Part shown: one piece after another, positions 38,882-47,640 of the stretch
Layout of the letters: the number at the start of each line of letters is the position of its first letter
Position numbering within the stretch: position 1 is the stretch's first letter
Source of the DNA: an uncultured Clostridia bacterium
Lineage (GTDB): Bacteria > Bacillota > Clostridia > TANB77 > CAG-508
DNA: 64,000 nt
Direction of reading: 5' to 3'
Assembly: GCA_948735595.1 (NCBI GenBank)
Contig: CAPXSA010000028.1
Span: 1-64,000 of the forward strand
The notes under the pieces: generated by a model
Told to the model about the DNA's origin: nothing
What the model saw: the letters and a program-made list of their open reading frames with translations, nothing else
The model's database searches: none
Position numbers and translations under genes: made by a program

Positions 38882-40666
38882 ATGAGATGTGGAATTTATG
38901 TAAGAGTATCAACAGATGAACAGAGAGATAATGGCTATTCTATTGATTCACAGTTACGAATGATAAAAGAATATTGTGAAAAGAACAATTACGATATTGT
39001 AGATGTGTATAATGATGCAGGACATTCTGGAAAAGACTTAATGCGACCAGAAATGCAAAGGCTTTTAAAAGATATTAAATCACACAAAATTGAGAAAATA
39101 ATAGCTATTAAAGTGGATAGGCTAACAAGAAATAACTATGATGGCTTTTGGCTTTTAAACTATTGTGAAGAACATGATGTTAAAATAGAGCTTATTTTAG
39201 AGCCTTATGATGTATCTACTGCAAATGGTGAAATGATATTTGGAATGAATTTAGTATTTGGACAAAGAGAAAGAAAAGAGATTGGAGCAAGAACAAAAAG
39301 GGCTATGGAGGAAATGGTGCTTGAAAAGGTACACCCAGCAAAAGCACCTTATGGCTATACTAGAAATAGTGAAACAGGTCATTTAGAAGTTGAGCCTATT
39401 GAAACACAAGTAGTAAAAAGAATATTTGAATTATATAAAAATGGAGCTTCAATAAGAGGTATTTCTAATACTTTAAATGAAGAAAAAGCATATTCAAGGC
39501 AAGGAAGATGGAACAGTGATAAAGTATATAAAATATTAACAAATTTAATTTATATAGGAACTTTTGCTTATGGCAAAACAAAAAGAAAAGCACAAGATAT
39601 TCTATATGTAGATAATTATTGTGAGCCAATCATTGATAAAAATACATGGGATATTGCAAGAAAAAGATTAGAAAAGAACAAACATCCTAATTATGGAGAG
39701 CATATTCATTTATTTACTGGCATTGTAAAATGTCCTACTTGTGGCAAAATAATGTCATCTACAAACTCATTTAAGAATAGTGGAAAGCCTAATCAAAAAG
39801 TATATTATCATGTAACTTGTAATAATCCTAATTGCAAATCAAAGGGGTTTCACTATAATTCTGATAAGATTGAAGAAAAATTAACACGAGTTTTGAATGA
39901 ACTAACAAGATATATGTATGATATGGATAATAAAATTATAGTATGTAATTCTACTAAAACAAAAGATATTAAAGACATAGAAAAAGCTATTGAAAAACTA
40001 AAACTGCAAGAGAAAAAGTTAGTGGATTTATACTTGAGTTCTACTTTAAATGTTGAAACTATTAATAATAAAAATGATATTATAAAGAAAGAAATAGAAA
40101 ATTTGAATAAGAAAAAGCAACAAATTGATCCAAATAATGATTATAAAGAATATACAATAGAACTATTGAAAAAATTGGATTGCAACCTCGAAGATAATGA
40201 AGTTGTTTTTAAAAATAGACTAGGTTTTTCATTTGTTTCTGAGAGTTTAAATAGAAAATCTAAAAAAGAATTGATTAAAAGATTAATTGATACAATCGAA
40301 ATTAAGAGAGATAAAAATTACAATATTGAGATAACAAATATTAAATTTACAGAAGAATTTATTTCAAAAAGTAGCAAGGATTATATTGAATATTTATATG
40401 AAATACTACAAAACAATGATGTAGGTTTTATTTATAAAGAAGCAATAACTAGACAAGAATTAGATAAATTGCAAGAATATTATTTTGTATTTTCTAATAA
40501 TAAAATTGCCAATAATGAGTATGATAATGCTACTTTAACAATATATAATGAGTTATTAAAACAGAATTTTTATGATAATGAAATTATAATTTGTCCTTAC
40601 GTTGAGAATGAAAACATAGTAGATTATTTAACATTAATGCCAAGAATTCCATTAGAAATTGCATAA
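38882..40666 (+). CDS. Large serine recombinase
   Basis: 594 residues. An N-terminal resolvase domain has MRCGIYVRVSTDEQ with the nucleophile Ser near residue 10 and DRLTRN. Then come the recombinase domain (PYGYTRNSETGHLEV...), a zinc ribbon (KCPTCGKIMSS...CNNPNCKSKG) and a C-terminal coiled coil (residues about 375-430). Length is normal for phage/transposon integrases. It sits 570 bases past attR and may belong to a second element; its attachment sites are not recognisable. AGGAGG precedes the ATG. Confidence 0.92.
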   Translation: MRCGIYVRVSTDEQRDNGYSIDSQLRMIKEYCEKNNYDIVDVYNDAGHSGKDLMRPEMQRLLKDIKSHKIEKIIAIKVDRLTRNNYDGFWLLNYCEEHDVKIELILEPYDVSTANGEMIFGMNLVFGQRERKEIGARTKRAMEEMVLEKVHPAKAPYGYTRNSETGHLEVEPIETQVVKRIFELYKNGASIRGISNTLNEEKAYSRQGRWNSDKVYKILTNLIYIGTFAYGKTKRKAQDILYVDNYCEPIIDKNTWDIARKRLEKNKHPNYGEHIHLFTGIVKCPTCGKIMSSTNSFKNSGKPNQKVYYHVTCNNPNCKSKGFHYNSDKIEEKLTRVLNELTRYMYDMDNKIIVCNSTKTKDIKDIEKAIEKLKLQEKKLVDLYLSSTLNVETINNKNDIIKKEIENLNKKKQQIDPNNDYKEYTIELLKKLDCNLEDNEVVFKNRLGFSFVSESLNRKSKKELIKRLIDTIEIKRDKNYNIEITNIKFTEEFISKSSKDYIEYLYEILQNNDVGFIYKEAITRQELDKLQEYYFVFSNNKIANNEYDNATLTIYNELLKQNFYDNEIIICPYVENENIVDYLTLMPRIPLEIA

Positions 40667-40900
40667 AGTGGTTTGAACTTTTTACAGAAAATGAACTCAA
40701 AAATAGTACAATAAAAAATGCAACTTTTTAAAAATTAGAAAGTCTTGTCCTAGCAAGCACTGCATTTGTCTACACGCCAAATACCAAATTTGTGTCTCAG
40801 CAAGCAATGAATTTGTACTCCCGCACAAATTTCAATATGGGATTTACCCCCCATACCCCAAAAACTGATAAAAATTTAAAATTGAAAGGAATAGAAAATT

Positions 40901-41248
40901 ATGAATGATGAAAAATTAAATTATGTAATAGATATGATAAAAGATATGGATTTAGAAAATAAATTAAGATTAGCAATATGTATGTGTGATAATTACAGTT
41001 ATACTAATTTACAATATGATAAAAAAGAAATGTGTAAATACTTTGATAATCTACTAAAAGAAATTAATATAGAATACAGAACAACTACTATTAACTTTGC
41101 AAATTATCCATATACAATTTTTGTATCAAGCAAAATTATGGAGATGGATTCAGCACAACAAAATAAAATTGCATTATATCTTTTCAATAGCATAAATTTT
41201 AAAATTAAAAATTGCAAAAGTCTTGACAGTAAAGAACAGATGTTTTAG
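40901..41248 (+). CDS. Unknown protein
   Basis: 115 residues after GAAAGGA. Helical N-terminus (IDMIKDMDLENKLRLAICMCDNYSY), no motif recognised. The gap 40667-40900 has no gene; it holds the C/A-rich GGGATTTACCCCCCATACCCC type sequence seen near gut element ends. Confidence 0.6.
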   Translation: MNDEKLNYVIDMIKDMDLENKLRLAICMCDNYSYTNLQYDKKEMCKYFDNLLKEINIEYRTTTINFANYPYTIFVSSKIMEMDSAQQNKIALYLFNSINFKIKNCKSLDSKEQMF

Positions 41249-41251
41249 AAT
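41223..41251 (+). promoter_or_regulatory. Promoter of the ORF6N gene
   Basis: TTGACA and TAGAAT with a 17-base spacer, 28 bases upstream of ATG 41280; it overlaps the end of the upstream ORF. Confidence 0.65.
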
Positions 41252-41279
41252 ATATAAAGTAAGAAAAGGATGTGGAACT

Positions 41280-42203
41280 ATGGAAGAAAATAAATTAGCA
41301 ATTCAAAATGAATTCATCAATGAAGATATAAAAAATTTAATATATACAATAAGAAATAAGCAAGTAATGTTAGACAGTGATGTAGCAATGTTATATCATT
41401 ATGAAACTAAAAAAGTTAATCAAGCAGTAAAGAGAAATATAGATAGATTTCCAGAAAGATTTTGTTTTAAATTATCTAAGAATGAGTTTGAAGTTTTGAG
41501 GTCACAAATTGTGACCTCAAAAATAGAAAACTATGATAAAGAAGAAAGACGTGGAGGAAGGAGAGATTTGCCTTATGTATTTACAGAACAAGGAATAGCT
41601 ATGTTATCAGGTTTATTAAAAAATGAAATTGCAGTACAAGTTAGCATTAAAATAATGGATGCATTTGTGGAAATGAGAAAATTTATAAATACTAATAAAA
41701 ATTTATTTGAAAAAGTCATTACTATTGAAAATAAAATGGATAAAAAGTTTATTGAACAAGATAAGAAATTCGATATAATATTTGATCAATTACAACTTGA
41801 CGAGAATATCAAGCAAAGAATATTTTTTGATGGTCAAATATATGATGCATATAGCATCATTGTAGACATTATAAAAAGAGCAAATATCAAGATTTTGATT
41901 ATAGACAATTATATTGATGATAGTGTTTTAAAAATGTTAGCCAAAAAGAAAAGCAATACCGAAGTTATTATTTTAACATCTAATAAAAGTAATATTGAAA
42001 ATTTAGATGTTAAAAAATTCAACAAAGAATATCCTGTCTTGAAAGTTGCTAAAACAAATAAATTTCATGATAGGTTTATTATTATAGACAACAAAGAAAT
42101 GTATCATTTAGGTGCTTCTATAAAAGATTTAGGAAAGAAGTGCTTTGGAATTAATAAAATAGAAGATATAGAGATTATAGAAAAAATTATCAATTCGTTT
42201 TAG
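41280..42203 (+). CDS. ORF6N DNA-binding protein with C-terminal PLD-like domain
   Basis: 307 residues. Residues about 10-100 are an ORF6N domain (IYTIRNKQVMLDSDVAMLY, KRNIDRFPERFCFKLS). A coiled linker follows. Residues about 180-300 carry FDGQIYDAYSIIVDIIKRA, LIIDNYIDD and KFHDRFIIIDNKEMYHLG, resembling the HxD phospholipase-D-like fold common in Firmicutes ORF6N proteins. Usually annotated as phage antirepressor-type; the C-terminal domain may be enzymatic or only structural. ATG 41280 follows AAAAGGA. Confidence 0.8.
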   Translation: MEENKLAIQNEFINEDIKNLIYTIRNKQVMLDSDVAMLYHYETKKVNQAVKRNIDRFPERFCFKLSKNEFEVLRSQIVTSKIENYDKEERRGGRRDLPYVFTEQGIAMLSGLLKNEIAVQVSIKIMDAFVEMRKFINTNKNLFEKVITIENKMDKKFIEQDKKFDIIFDQLQLDENIKQRIFFDGQIYDAYSIIVDIIKRANIKILIIDNYIDDSVLKMLAKKKSNTEVIILTSNKSNIENLDVKKFNKEYPVLKVAKTNKFHDRFIIIDNKEMYHLGASIKDLGKKCFGINKIEDIEIIEKIINSF

Positions 42204-42228
42204 AGTACATAAGTGAAAATATGAAAAA

Positions 42229-42257
42229 TTGACTTTTTATGTAAAATAAAGTATAAT
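42229..42257 (+). promoter_or_regulatory. Promoter of the 42352 cassette
   Basis: TTGACT and TATAAT with a 17-base spacer. The 95-base leader contains an AGTAAAC-CTCGC-GTTTACT hairpin at about 42289-42307. Confidence 0.7.
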
Positions 42258-42351
42258 ATAAATAGATTAAGTGCTAAATGCCTTTATCTAGTAAACCTCG
42301 CGTTTACTGTTACACCTGTCAACTTAGTAAAAATTTTTGGAGGTAAGAAAA

Positions 42352-42606
42352 ATGGAAAATATGGGTATCCAGAAACTGACAGAAGAGTTGCAAAGACTCA
42401 ATCCAAACATCGATGTTTGCTTCAAAGCAGACACATACCCCGCAATCATCATCGTAGGGTGCTCTGACTGTGCTCAGCTTAATCTTCCAGCAGGATACTA
42501 CTGCAATGATAAGAACGGGCTGACAAACAAGCACAATACCACATCTGGTCAGTATGAAAGTTTTGAGCTGATGACCAGATACGAATACCTTGCAATGCTG
42601 GCGTAA
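42352..42606 (+). CDS. Small protein of unknown function (G+C-rich cassette)
   Basis: 84 residues from ATG 42352, 8 bases after TTGGAGG. Contains VGCSDCAQLNLPAGYYC (three Cys) and an N-terminal helix. Codons are much more G+C-rich than neighbours. Own promoter, hairpin leader and strong terminator make it a stand-alone unit like the cassettes at 220 and 570. No family recognised. Confidence 0.65.
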   Translation: MENMGIQKLTEELQRLNPNIDVCFKADTYPAIIIVGCSDCAQLNLPAGYYCNDKNGLTNKHNTTSGQYESFELMTRYEYLAMLA

Positions 42607-42612
42607 CAGTCT

Positions 42613-42645
42613 GTCCCCATTGTTTTTTAATCAATGGGGACTTTT
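42613..42645 (+). terminator. Terminator of the 42352 cassette
   Basis: GTCCCCATTG and CAATGGGGAC perfect arms followed by TTTT. Confidence 0.85.
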
Positions 42646-42779
42646 CCATTATAACTATTATGATATGAATATACAAAAAATTTATATTATTATTGCAATG
42701 TTATAATAAGTTGTGTATAATTAATTCATAATTAAGAAAGAGAATAAAAAGTTCGTAACCTGTAAGAAAACTGCACCAA

Positions 42780-42808
42780 AAAACACCACTAGTTTAAAGT
42801 GGTGTTTT
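42780..42808 (-). terminator. Terminator of the VanW gene
   Basis: AAAACACCACT and AAGTGGTGTTTT arms just downstream of the leftward gene. Confidence 0.75.
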
Positions 42809-42815
42809 ATTAATT

Positions 42816-44897
42816 TTATTGAACTACTTTCGTTCCCTTTCTCACAATTCTCTCTTGCGGACTATATGTATCTTTTGATAATAATGTTTGAGAAATAATT
42901 TTTCCATTATGTTTTACAATTTTATATCCTTCACTTCTACATCCATTAAACCCTATTTGCTCTACAACTTCTTTTCCTACTTCTAAAGTAGGGTCTTCTT
43001 TATAAGTTGTGGTCTTATTAATATAAGAAGTTATTTTAGACTGTAAAATAATTTCATATTCTACTTTTTCTTTAATTCCATACATGCTGATTTTACAAAC
43101 TCCATTTTGGGCAGTAGCTACAATTTTAATTGGATAAGTCCTTGTATTTTTAAAACAAAAATCTAAACTGCCATAATATACGGTGGCATCTCTGCTTGCT
43201 GCTACATAATCAACTGTAAAAGTATGGTTAGTTCTTTCTGTAATATCTAAGTTGGCAAGTAATGCTGTATTATATAATGTGGAAGATACTTGGCATACTC
43301 CGCCTCCTATACTTGGCACTACTTTTCCTGAAATATAGGCAGTTCCCTCTTTCCACCCTGCTTCTATTGTTCTAGAACCTACTGTTTTGTTATATGAGAA
43401 GGTTTCCCCCGGCATAATTACTGTTCCATTGATTTTCTTAGTTGCTAGTTCTACATTGTATGCTCTGTTAATAGCGCTTGCATCATAAATCGTTGAAAAG
43501 GATGCAATTTGGTCTGGAAATGCCTCTTCTCCTAAATCTGATAATTTTTTCTTTGGAGCCGTTATCTTAAGTGGAATTTCATATTCTTCCTTCTCTTCTT
43601 GTATTAACTTTTTTGCTTCTTCCATTGAAATTCCAAAATCCACTCCATTTTCTTCAACATGTACTTTGGTTGGATTCTTCTCTACATAAGCATCTTTTGG
43701 CTCTTTGTAAATTTCATTTCTAATTTTCTCTAAATCAATTTTACTTGGAACCTTTTTATCTACTGGTATTTCAATTTCTTTGTAAGGATTATGGATGTCC
43801 TCTAATTGTTCAATAATCTGATTTTGTAATTGCTCTTTTCTAATCACATATCCTTCTTTTCCATTTACAACTATTAGTTTCTTTCCTTCTATATAGTAAC
43901 TGTATTCTACTACGGCATCTTTCATTTTTGAATTAATATCATTAAGCGTCGTTTTCATAAATTCTTCATCCCAATGAAGCTGTGCTTCTATTTCTCTTGG
44001 AAAAAGTTTAAGCCATAAAATTTCATAGTTATTTGCAATAATATTTCCGCCTCTGCCTACATTATATGCCTTTGCCACAGCACTGTCTACATCGAATTTT
44101 GCATTAAACGTATTGGCATTTACACTTACTTCAGAATCTCCATGTTTTAGTACTAAACTTTCTTTGTCATTTGAAAATTTTTGATTAATAGCATCATTTA
44201 TTCTTTGTTTTGCTTCATCCGCAGTTAAATTGCTTACATCAATTCCTAAAATAGAAATCCCCTTTAAAATTTTATTATTAATATTAGTTAAAGCAAAAAT
44301 AACAGAAAATATCCCTATAACTATTATTGCTGCAATAATACTAAGAGCAATAGCAATTCCTTTTTTACCACCTTTTGTTTTGTTTTCTACTTTTACAAAC
44401 TGTTGTGGATTTTCTTCTTCGCTTTCTGTCTTTTCTACCTCTTCTTTTTTGGTATCTATTTGTTCTTTAAAATTATTTTCAACTTTTACTTGATTTTCCA
44501 TTTTTTCTTGCTTCTCTTCTTTTTCAGGTAAAAGTTCTTTTTTTTCTTCCATTAAATTTACAACTTCTTGTATTCTTTGTTTTGCATTATCAGTTTCTTT
44601 TTTGTTAGTTTCATTTTTTATATTTTCCTTTTTAGGCTTTTCATTCTCTCTTTTAGTAGACTTTTTATTTCCTTCTTTTTTGCTTTTTGTTGTTGTCTTT
44701 TTCTTCTCTTTTTCTTCTTCTCCATTTACTTCTTTTTTAGCAGCTTTTTTACTATTCTTTTTAGGCTTTTCCTCTTTTTGTACTTCTTTTTCTTTCACTT
44801 TTTCTTGTGTTTTTTCTTCTTGGTTTTCTACCTTTTCCTCTGCTACTTCCTTTGAGACTGTAATCTCTTCAGTCTTTTTGTTTTCTTCGTCTTCCAT
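42816..44897 (-). CDS. VanW family protein with peptidoglycan-binding_4 repeats
   Basis: 693 residues. The first 175 residues are a Lys/Glu low-complexity cytoplasmic tail, then one membrane helix (KKGIAIALSIIAAIIVIGIF). Outside are PG_binding_4-like repeats (ILGIDVSNLTADEAKQRIND) and a VanW domain (PGETFSYNKTVGSRT, GGGVCQVSSTLYNTALLA, ERTNHTFTVDYVAASRDATV). The C-terminus has a G5-like strand region. Probably acts at the cell wall; VanW enzymology is unknown. The gene is monocistronic. Confidence 0.9.
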   Translation of the reverse strand: MEDEENKKTEEITVSKEVAEEKVENQEEKTQEKVKEKEVQKEEKPKKNSKKAAKKEVNGEEEKEKKKTTTKSKKEGNKKSTKRENEKPKKENIKNETNKKETDNAKQRIQEVVNLMEEKKELLPEKEEKQEKMENQVKVENNFKEQIDTKKEEVEKTESEEENPQQFVKVENKTKGGKKGIAIALSIIAAIIVIGIFSVIFALTNINNKILKGISILGIDVSNLTADEAKQRINDAINQKFSNDKESLVLKHGDSEVSVNANTFNAKFDVDSAVAKAYNVGRGGNIIANNYEILWLKLFPREIEAQLHWDEEFMKTTLNDINSKMKDAVVEYSYYIEGKKLIVVNGKEGYVIRKEQLQNQIIEQLEDIHNPYKEIEIPVDKKVPSKIDLEKIRNEIYKEPKDAYVEKNPTKVHVEENGVDFGISMEEAKKLIQEEKEEYEIPLKITAPKKKLSDLGEEAFPDQIASFSTIYDASAINRAYNVELATKKINGTVIMPGETFSYNKTVGSRTIEAGWKEGTAYISGKVVPSIGGGVCQVSSTLYNTALLANLDITERTNHTFTVDYVAASRDATVYYGSLDFCFKNTRTYPIKIVATAQNGVCKISMYGIKEKVEYEIILQSKITSYINKTTTYKEDPTLEVGKEVVEQIGFNGCRSEGYKIVKHNGKIISQTLLSKDTYSPQERIVRKGTKVVQ

Positions 44898-45019
44898 ATT
44901 TTTTCTCCCTTAAATAAGTATATACTCTCTTATAAAATAATATACCATAGTTATTTTATATTTACAATAAGAATTCTCGGATATTTTGTCAGATTTTAGA
45001 AAATTTTCTTGAATGGCAC

Positions 45020-45048
45020 TAGACATTTTTTTTCTTTTTTAATATAAT
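45020..45048 (+). promoter_or_regulatory. Promoter of the XRE/S24 gene and its structured leader
   Basis: TAGACA and TATAAT with a 17-base spacer. The expected transcription start falls within a few bases of the leader hairpin at 45057. Confidence 0.65.
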
Positions 45049-45056
45049 TATTTTAG

Positions 45057-45156
45057 CTCTAGGAAATTGCATTTGAAAATGCAATTGACGTAGAGATAAA
45101 TTATGCAAAACTTAGATTTTCTTGCAATTTATTGCTTAGAAAATTTTAGTTTTGTT
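45057..45156 (+). ncRNA. Structured 5' leader RNA, copy 1 (same motif as 47299-47390)
   Basis: CTCTAGGAAA, then stem ATTGCATTT/AAATGCAAT, then TTGACGTAGAG; the outer CTCTA/TAGAG pair and an asymmetric internal loop AGGAAA/TTGACG are shared with copy 2. AATTATGCAAAACTTA follows, then a second hairpin ATTTTCT-GCAA/TTGC-AGAAAAT. It lies at the very 5' end of the transcript, 95 or so bases before the ATG. It looks like a cis-regulatory RNA; I do not recognise the class. Confidence 0.6.
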
Positions 45157-45189
45157 AGTTTAGAAAATTTTGGAAAAGAGGGATATGTT

Positions 45190-45780
45190 ATGTTAGGACA
45201 TATGATAGCTCATATTCGTAAAGACAAAAAATTAACAAAGGCTAGTATTTCTAAGGGAACTAATATCAATACAGGACATTTAACACATATTGAAAAAGGA
45301 GAAAGAAATCCTAGTCATAAAGTACTTAAAAGTATGTGCAAAACAATGGGTATTCCTTATAGACCTTTAATGTACACTTATGATAAAGAAATTACAGAAG
45401 AACAAGAAAGTTATAAAATAGAGAGTCACATTGCCTATGATAAAATTCCTGCGATAGATTTACTTGGAAATTTTATTGAATGTCCTATTTCTAGCCCCGG
45501 AGCTTGTGTAGCTGTTAAAATGAATGATACTTCTATGGAGCCTAAAATAAAAAAAGATGCTTATGCTTATGTCGAATTTAATACTCCATTAGATAACAAA
45601 GATATTGGACTATTCTATTATCAAAATCAATATCTCATTCGTAGATTCATCGTTCGTAAAGATGGAATTGCCTTAAGGTCTGAAAATAGGGCAGATATTC
45701 CTGATATTTGCTTAGATCCCAAAGATACTTTCTACATTGTTGGCAAGGTCGTTGGAACCACTGATACAGCTAGTTTATAA
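45190..45780 (+). CDS. XRE-family repressor with S24/LexA-like C-terminal domain
   Basis: 196 residues from ATG 45190 behind AGAGGG; an in-frame ATG at 45103 lies inside the structured leader and lacks a site. An XRE helix-turn-helix fills residues about 5-60 (IAHIRKDKKLTKASISKGTNI, HIEKGERNPS). The C-terminal half is S24-like (AVKMNDTSMEPKIKKDAYAYVE, with Ser and a later Lys/Arg region). Similar proteins are phage-type or stress repressors. Confidence 0.85.
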   Translation: MLGHMIAHIRKDKKLTKASISKGTNINTGHLTHIEKGERNPSHKVLKSMCKTMGIPYRPLMYTYDKEITEEQESYKIESHIAYDKIPAIDLLGNFIECPISSPGACVAVKMNDTSMEPKIKKDAYAYVEFNTPLDNKDIGLFYYQNQYLIRRFIVRKDGIALRSENRADIPDICLDPKDTFYIVGKVVGTTDTASL

Positions 45781-45913
45781 TCAAAAGTACGAAATTATTA
45801 TTTCTTTTTTATAAGATATTTTTAGTTTTTTTGTCAGAAATACTTGAATAATCTATTTTTTAATATTATAATATCAAAATAGATGAACAAGAGATAAATA
45901 AGGAGAAAATTAA

Positions 45914-46375
45914 ATGGAATTAGTAAAGAATATTTTCTTTAATACAGATAAATTGGTTGAAAATACAAAGGTAAAAATTTCTTATGCAGGTAATCTTTTT
46001 CAAGATGAATCAGAAGAAGTCTTTATTCATTATGGCTTTGGTCTAGAATGGAATGACTTAGGTGAAGTAAAAATGGAAAAAACAGAACTTGGTTTTCAAG
46101 CCGAAATAGAATTACTTTCTAGCGAAACTTTTAACTTTTGTTTTAAAAATGAAAAAGGTGAGTGGGATAATAACGACGGTCAAAATTATATATTCCCAAT
46201 TGAAAAAGTAGAACTTGCTTTAGTTGCACAAGAGGAAACTACTTTAGATGCTCCTAGAAAATTAAGAAAGTCATATATTTGGAGTAAAAAAATACGCTTA
46301 GCAATTTATAAAGTAATTACTTATCTTCCTAAATTAATTTCAGGAAATTATAAAAGAAAAATCTCAAATGAATAA
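45914..46375 (+). CDS. Carbohydrate-binding-module protein (CBM25/53-like)
   Basis: 153 residues after AAGGAG. Residues about 15-100 resemble starch-binding modules: VFIHYGFGLEWND, FQAEIELLSSETFNFCFKN, GEWDNNDGQNYIFPI (Trp, Asn-Asn). No signal peptide, so it is probably cytoplasmic and may bind storage glucan. The C-terminus is basic. Confidence 0.7.
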   Translation: MELVKNIFFNTDKLVENTKVKISYAGNLFQDESEEVFIHYGFGLEWNDLGEVKMEKTELGFQAEIELLSSETFNFCFKNEKGEWDNNDGQNYIFPIEKVELALVAQEETTLDAPRKLRKSYIWSKKIRLAIYKVITYLPKLISGNYKRKISNE

Positions 46376-46380
46376 TCAAT

Positions 46381-46405
46381 AAAATCTCGGCTGAGCCGAG
46401 ATTTT
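46381..46405. terminator. Bidirectional terminator
   Basis: AAAATCTCGGC-TGA-GCCGAGATTTT hairpin between convergent genes. Confidence 0.85.
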
Positions 46406-46418
46406 CGTTTTTCTATTC

Positions 46419-47174
46419 TTAAATATACCAACCACCATTTACTGAAATAACTTGACCAGTGGTATATTCATCTTCAATTAACCATTTTACACATTTTGCA
46501 ATATCGCTTGCTTTTCCTATACTTTCAAGTGGAATCTCTTGTTTCAACTCTTCCCATTCTTCTTGTGTTACATTCTTATTCATATCTGTATCAATTGCCC
46601 CCGGAGCAATACTATTTACTCTAATATGTGTTGGTCCAAGTTCCTTTGCTAATGCTTTTGTCATACCATCTATTCCTGCTTTTGCCACACTATAATGAAC
46701 TTCACAAGAACCACCTGTTACACCCCATATAGATGAAATATTAATAATGGTTCCTTCTTGATTAGCTATCATATAAGGAACTGCCTCTTGAGTACAATAA
46801 AATACTGAATTCAAATTTGTTTGTATCATTGTATTCCAATCATTATCTGTTATTTGAGTAAATAGCTTTTCTTGTGCTATTCCTGCATTATTAATTAATA
46901 CATCTATTTTCTTATATTTCTCTATTACAAATTGAATTAAACCTTTTACTTCTTCTCTTTTCGATACATCTGCTTTAAAAATATCTATTTCTTTTCCTTG
47001 CTGCTTTAGTTCTTGCTTAACATTTTCTGCTGCTTCTTTGGATTGATTATAATTTAATATTACATGATATCCTTCATTTGCAAGTAATTTCACAATTGCA
47101 ACTCCAATCCCTCTTGAGCCACCTGTTACTACTATCACTTTATTTTGTATATTTTTTTCTCTGTTTTCTTCCAT
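46419..47174 (-). CDS. Short-chain dehydrogenase/reductase (FabG-like)
   Basis: 251 residues. Cofactor site TGGSRGIGVAI, NNAGIAQ, and catalytic Ser-Tyr-Lys in INISSIWGVTGG...YSVAKAG. ALAKELGPTHIRVNSIAPG and TGQVISVNGG complete the family pattern. A 3-oxoacyl-ACP reductase-type activity is likely; the real substrate is unknown and no other fab genes are nearby. It has a long structured leader. Confidence 0.88.
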   Translation of the reverse strand: MEENREKNIQNKVIVVTGGSRGIGVAIVKLLANEGYHVILNYNQSKEAAENVKQELKQQGKEIDIFKADVSKREEVKGLIQFVIEKYKKIDVLINNAGIAQEKLFTQITDNDWNTMIQTNLNSVFYCTQEAVPYMIANQEGTIINISSIWGVTGGSCEVHYSVAKAGIDGMTKALAKELGPTHIRVNSIAPGAIDTDMNKNVTQEEWEELKQEIPLESIGKASDIAKCVKWLIEDEYTTGQVISVNGGWYI

Positions 47175-47232
47175 AATTCATATTCGCTCCTTTATATGTA
47201 CTTGTTAATGAATGGCAATTGAGGCAATTCAT
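47140..47232 (-). CDS. Possible 30-residue leader peptide overlapping the SDR start
   Basis: ATG 47232 lies 7-8 bases after AAGGAG; the peptide starts MNCLNCHSLTSTYKG and ends inside the SDR gene in another frame. It could couple or attenuate SDR translation. Weak evidence: a single well-placed ribosome binding site. Confidence 0.3.
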   Translation of the reverse strand: MNCLNCHSLTSTYKGANMNYGRKQRKKYTK

Positions 47233-47298
47233 CTATAAACTCCTTGTTTTGTATAAATTACAATTTTGTCTTTCCTAGATACTCAAAAATACAAACTA

Positions 47299-47390
47299 AC
47301 AAAATCTTAAAAGCTTTGCTTTTTAGATTTTGTAACGTTTCGCATAATTGAGTTCTACGTCAAGCGCTACACAGCGCTTTCCTAGAACTC
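47299..47390 (-). ncRNA. Structured 5' leader RNA, copy 2 (same motif as 45057-45156)
   Basis: Read on the minus strand: GAGTTCTAGGAAA, stem GCGCT/AGCGC, TTGACGTAGAACTC, then AATTATGCGAAACGTTA and a second hairpin ACAAAATCT/AGATTTTGT. The order and the unpaired bases match copy 1 while the stems differ with compensating changes. It lies between the tRNA-Thr gene and the SDR gene, about 125 bases before the SDR start. A further CTAGGAAAG occurs near 47270. Confidence 0.6.
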
Positions 47391-47432
47391 AAAAAACTAG
47401 ACAAGTTATACAACAAGCCTAGTTTTAAGTAA

Positions 47433-47508
<76 letters not shown>

Positions 47509-47513
47509 ATATT

Positions 47514-47588
47514 TGGTGACCCCGACGGGAATCGAACCCATGTCTCCGCCGTGAAAGGGCGATGTCTTAACCGCTTGACCACGGGGCC
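47514..47588 (-). tRNA. tRNA-Glu(TTC)
   Basis: 75-base cloverleaf, GGCCCCG acceptor, anticodon loop CTTTCAC, encoded CCA; 5 bases from tRNA-Thr. Confidence 0.95.
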
Positions 47589-47604
47589 ATAATTAAAGTT
47601 TTTG

Positions 47605-47638
47605 CTAGGATTTAAGTTGCTAACGGCTTAAATCCTAG
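47605..47638. terminator. Hairpin between tRNA-Lys and tRNA-Glu
   Basis: CTAGGATTTAAG and CTTAAATCCTAG perfect 12-base arms. It may be a processing site or partial terminator inside the tRNA cluster. Confidence 0.5.
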
Positions 47639-47640
47639 TT

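Noticed and set aside
44230..44913. Plus-strand Phe/Ser/Leu-rich ORFs over the VanW N-terminus
   Set aside because: They are antisense shadows of the Lys/Glu-rich tail of the VanW protein.
45057..47390. Leader repeats as IS200/IS605 or REP-type DNA hairpins
   Set aside because: No transposase is nearby, each copy lies in a 5' leader in sense orientation, and conserved bases extend beyond the hairpin into a second stem. Not fully excluded.
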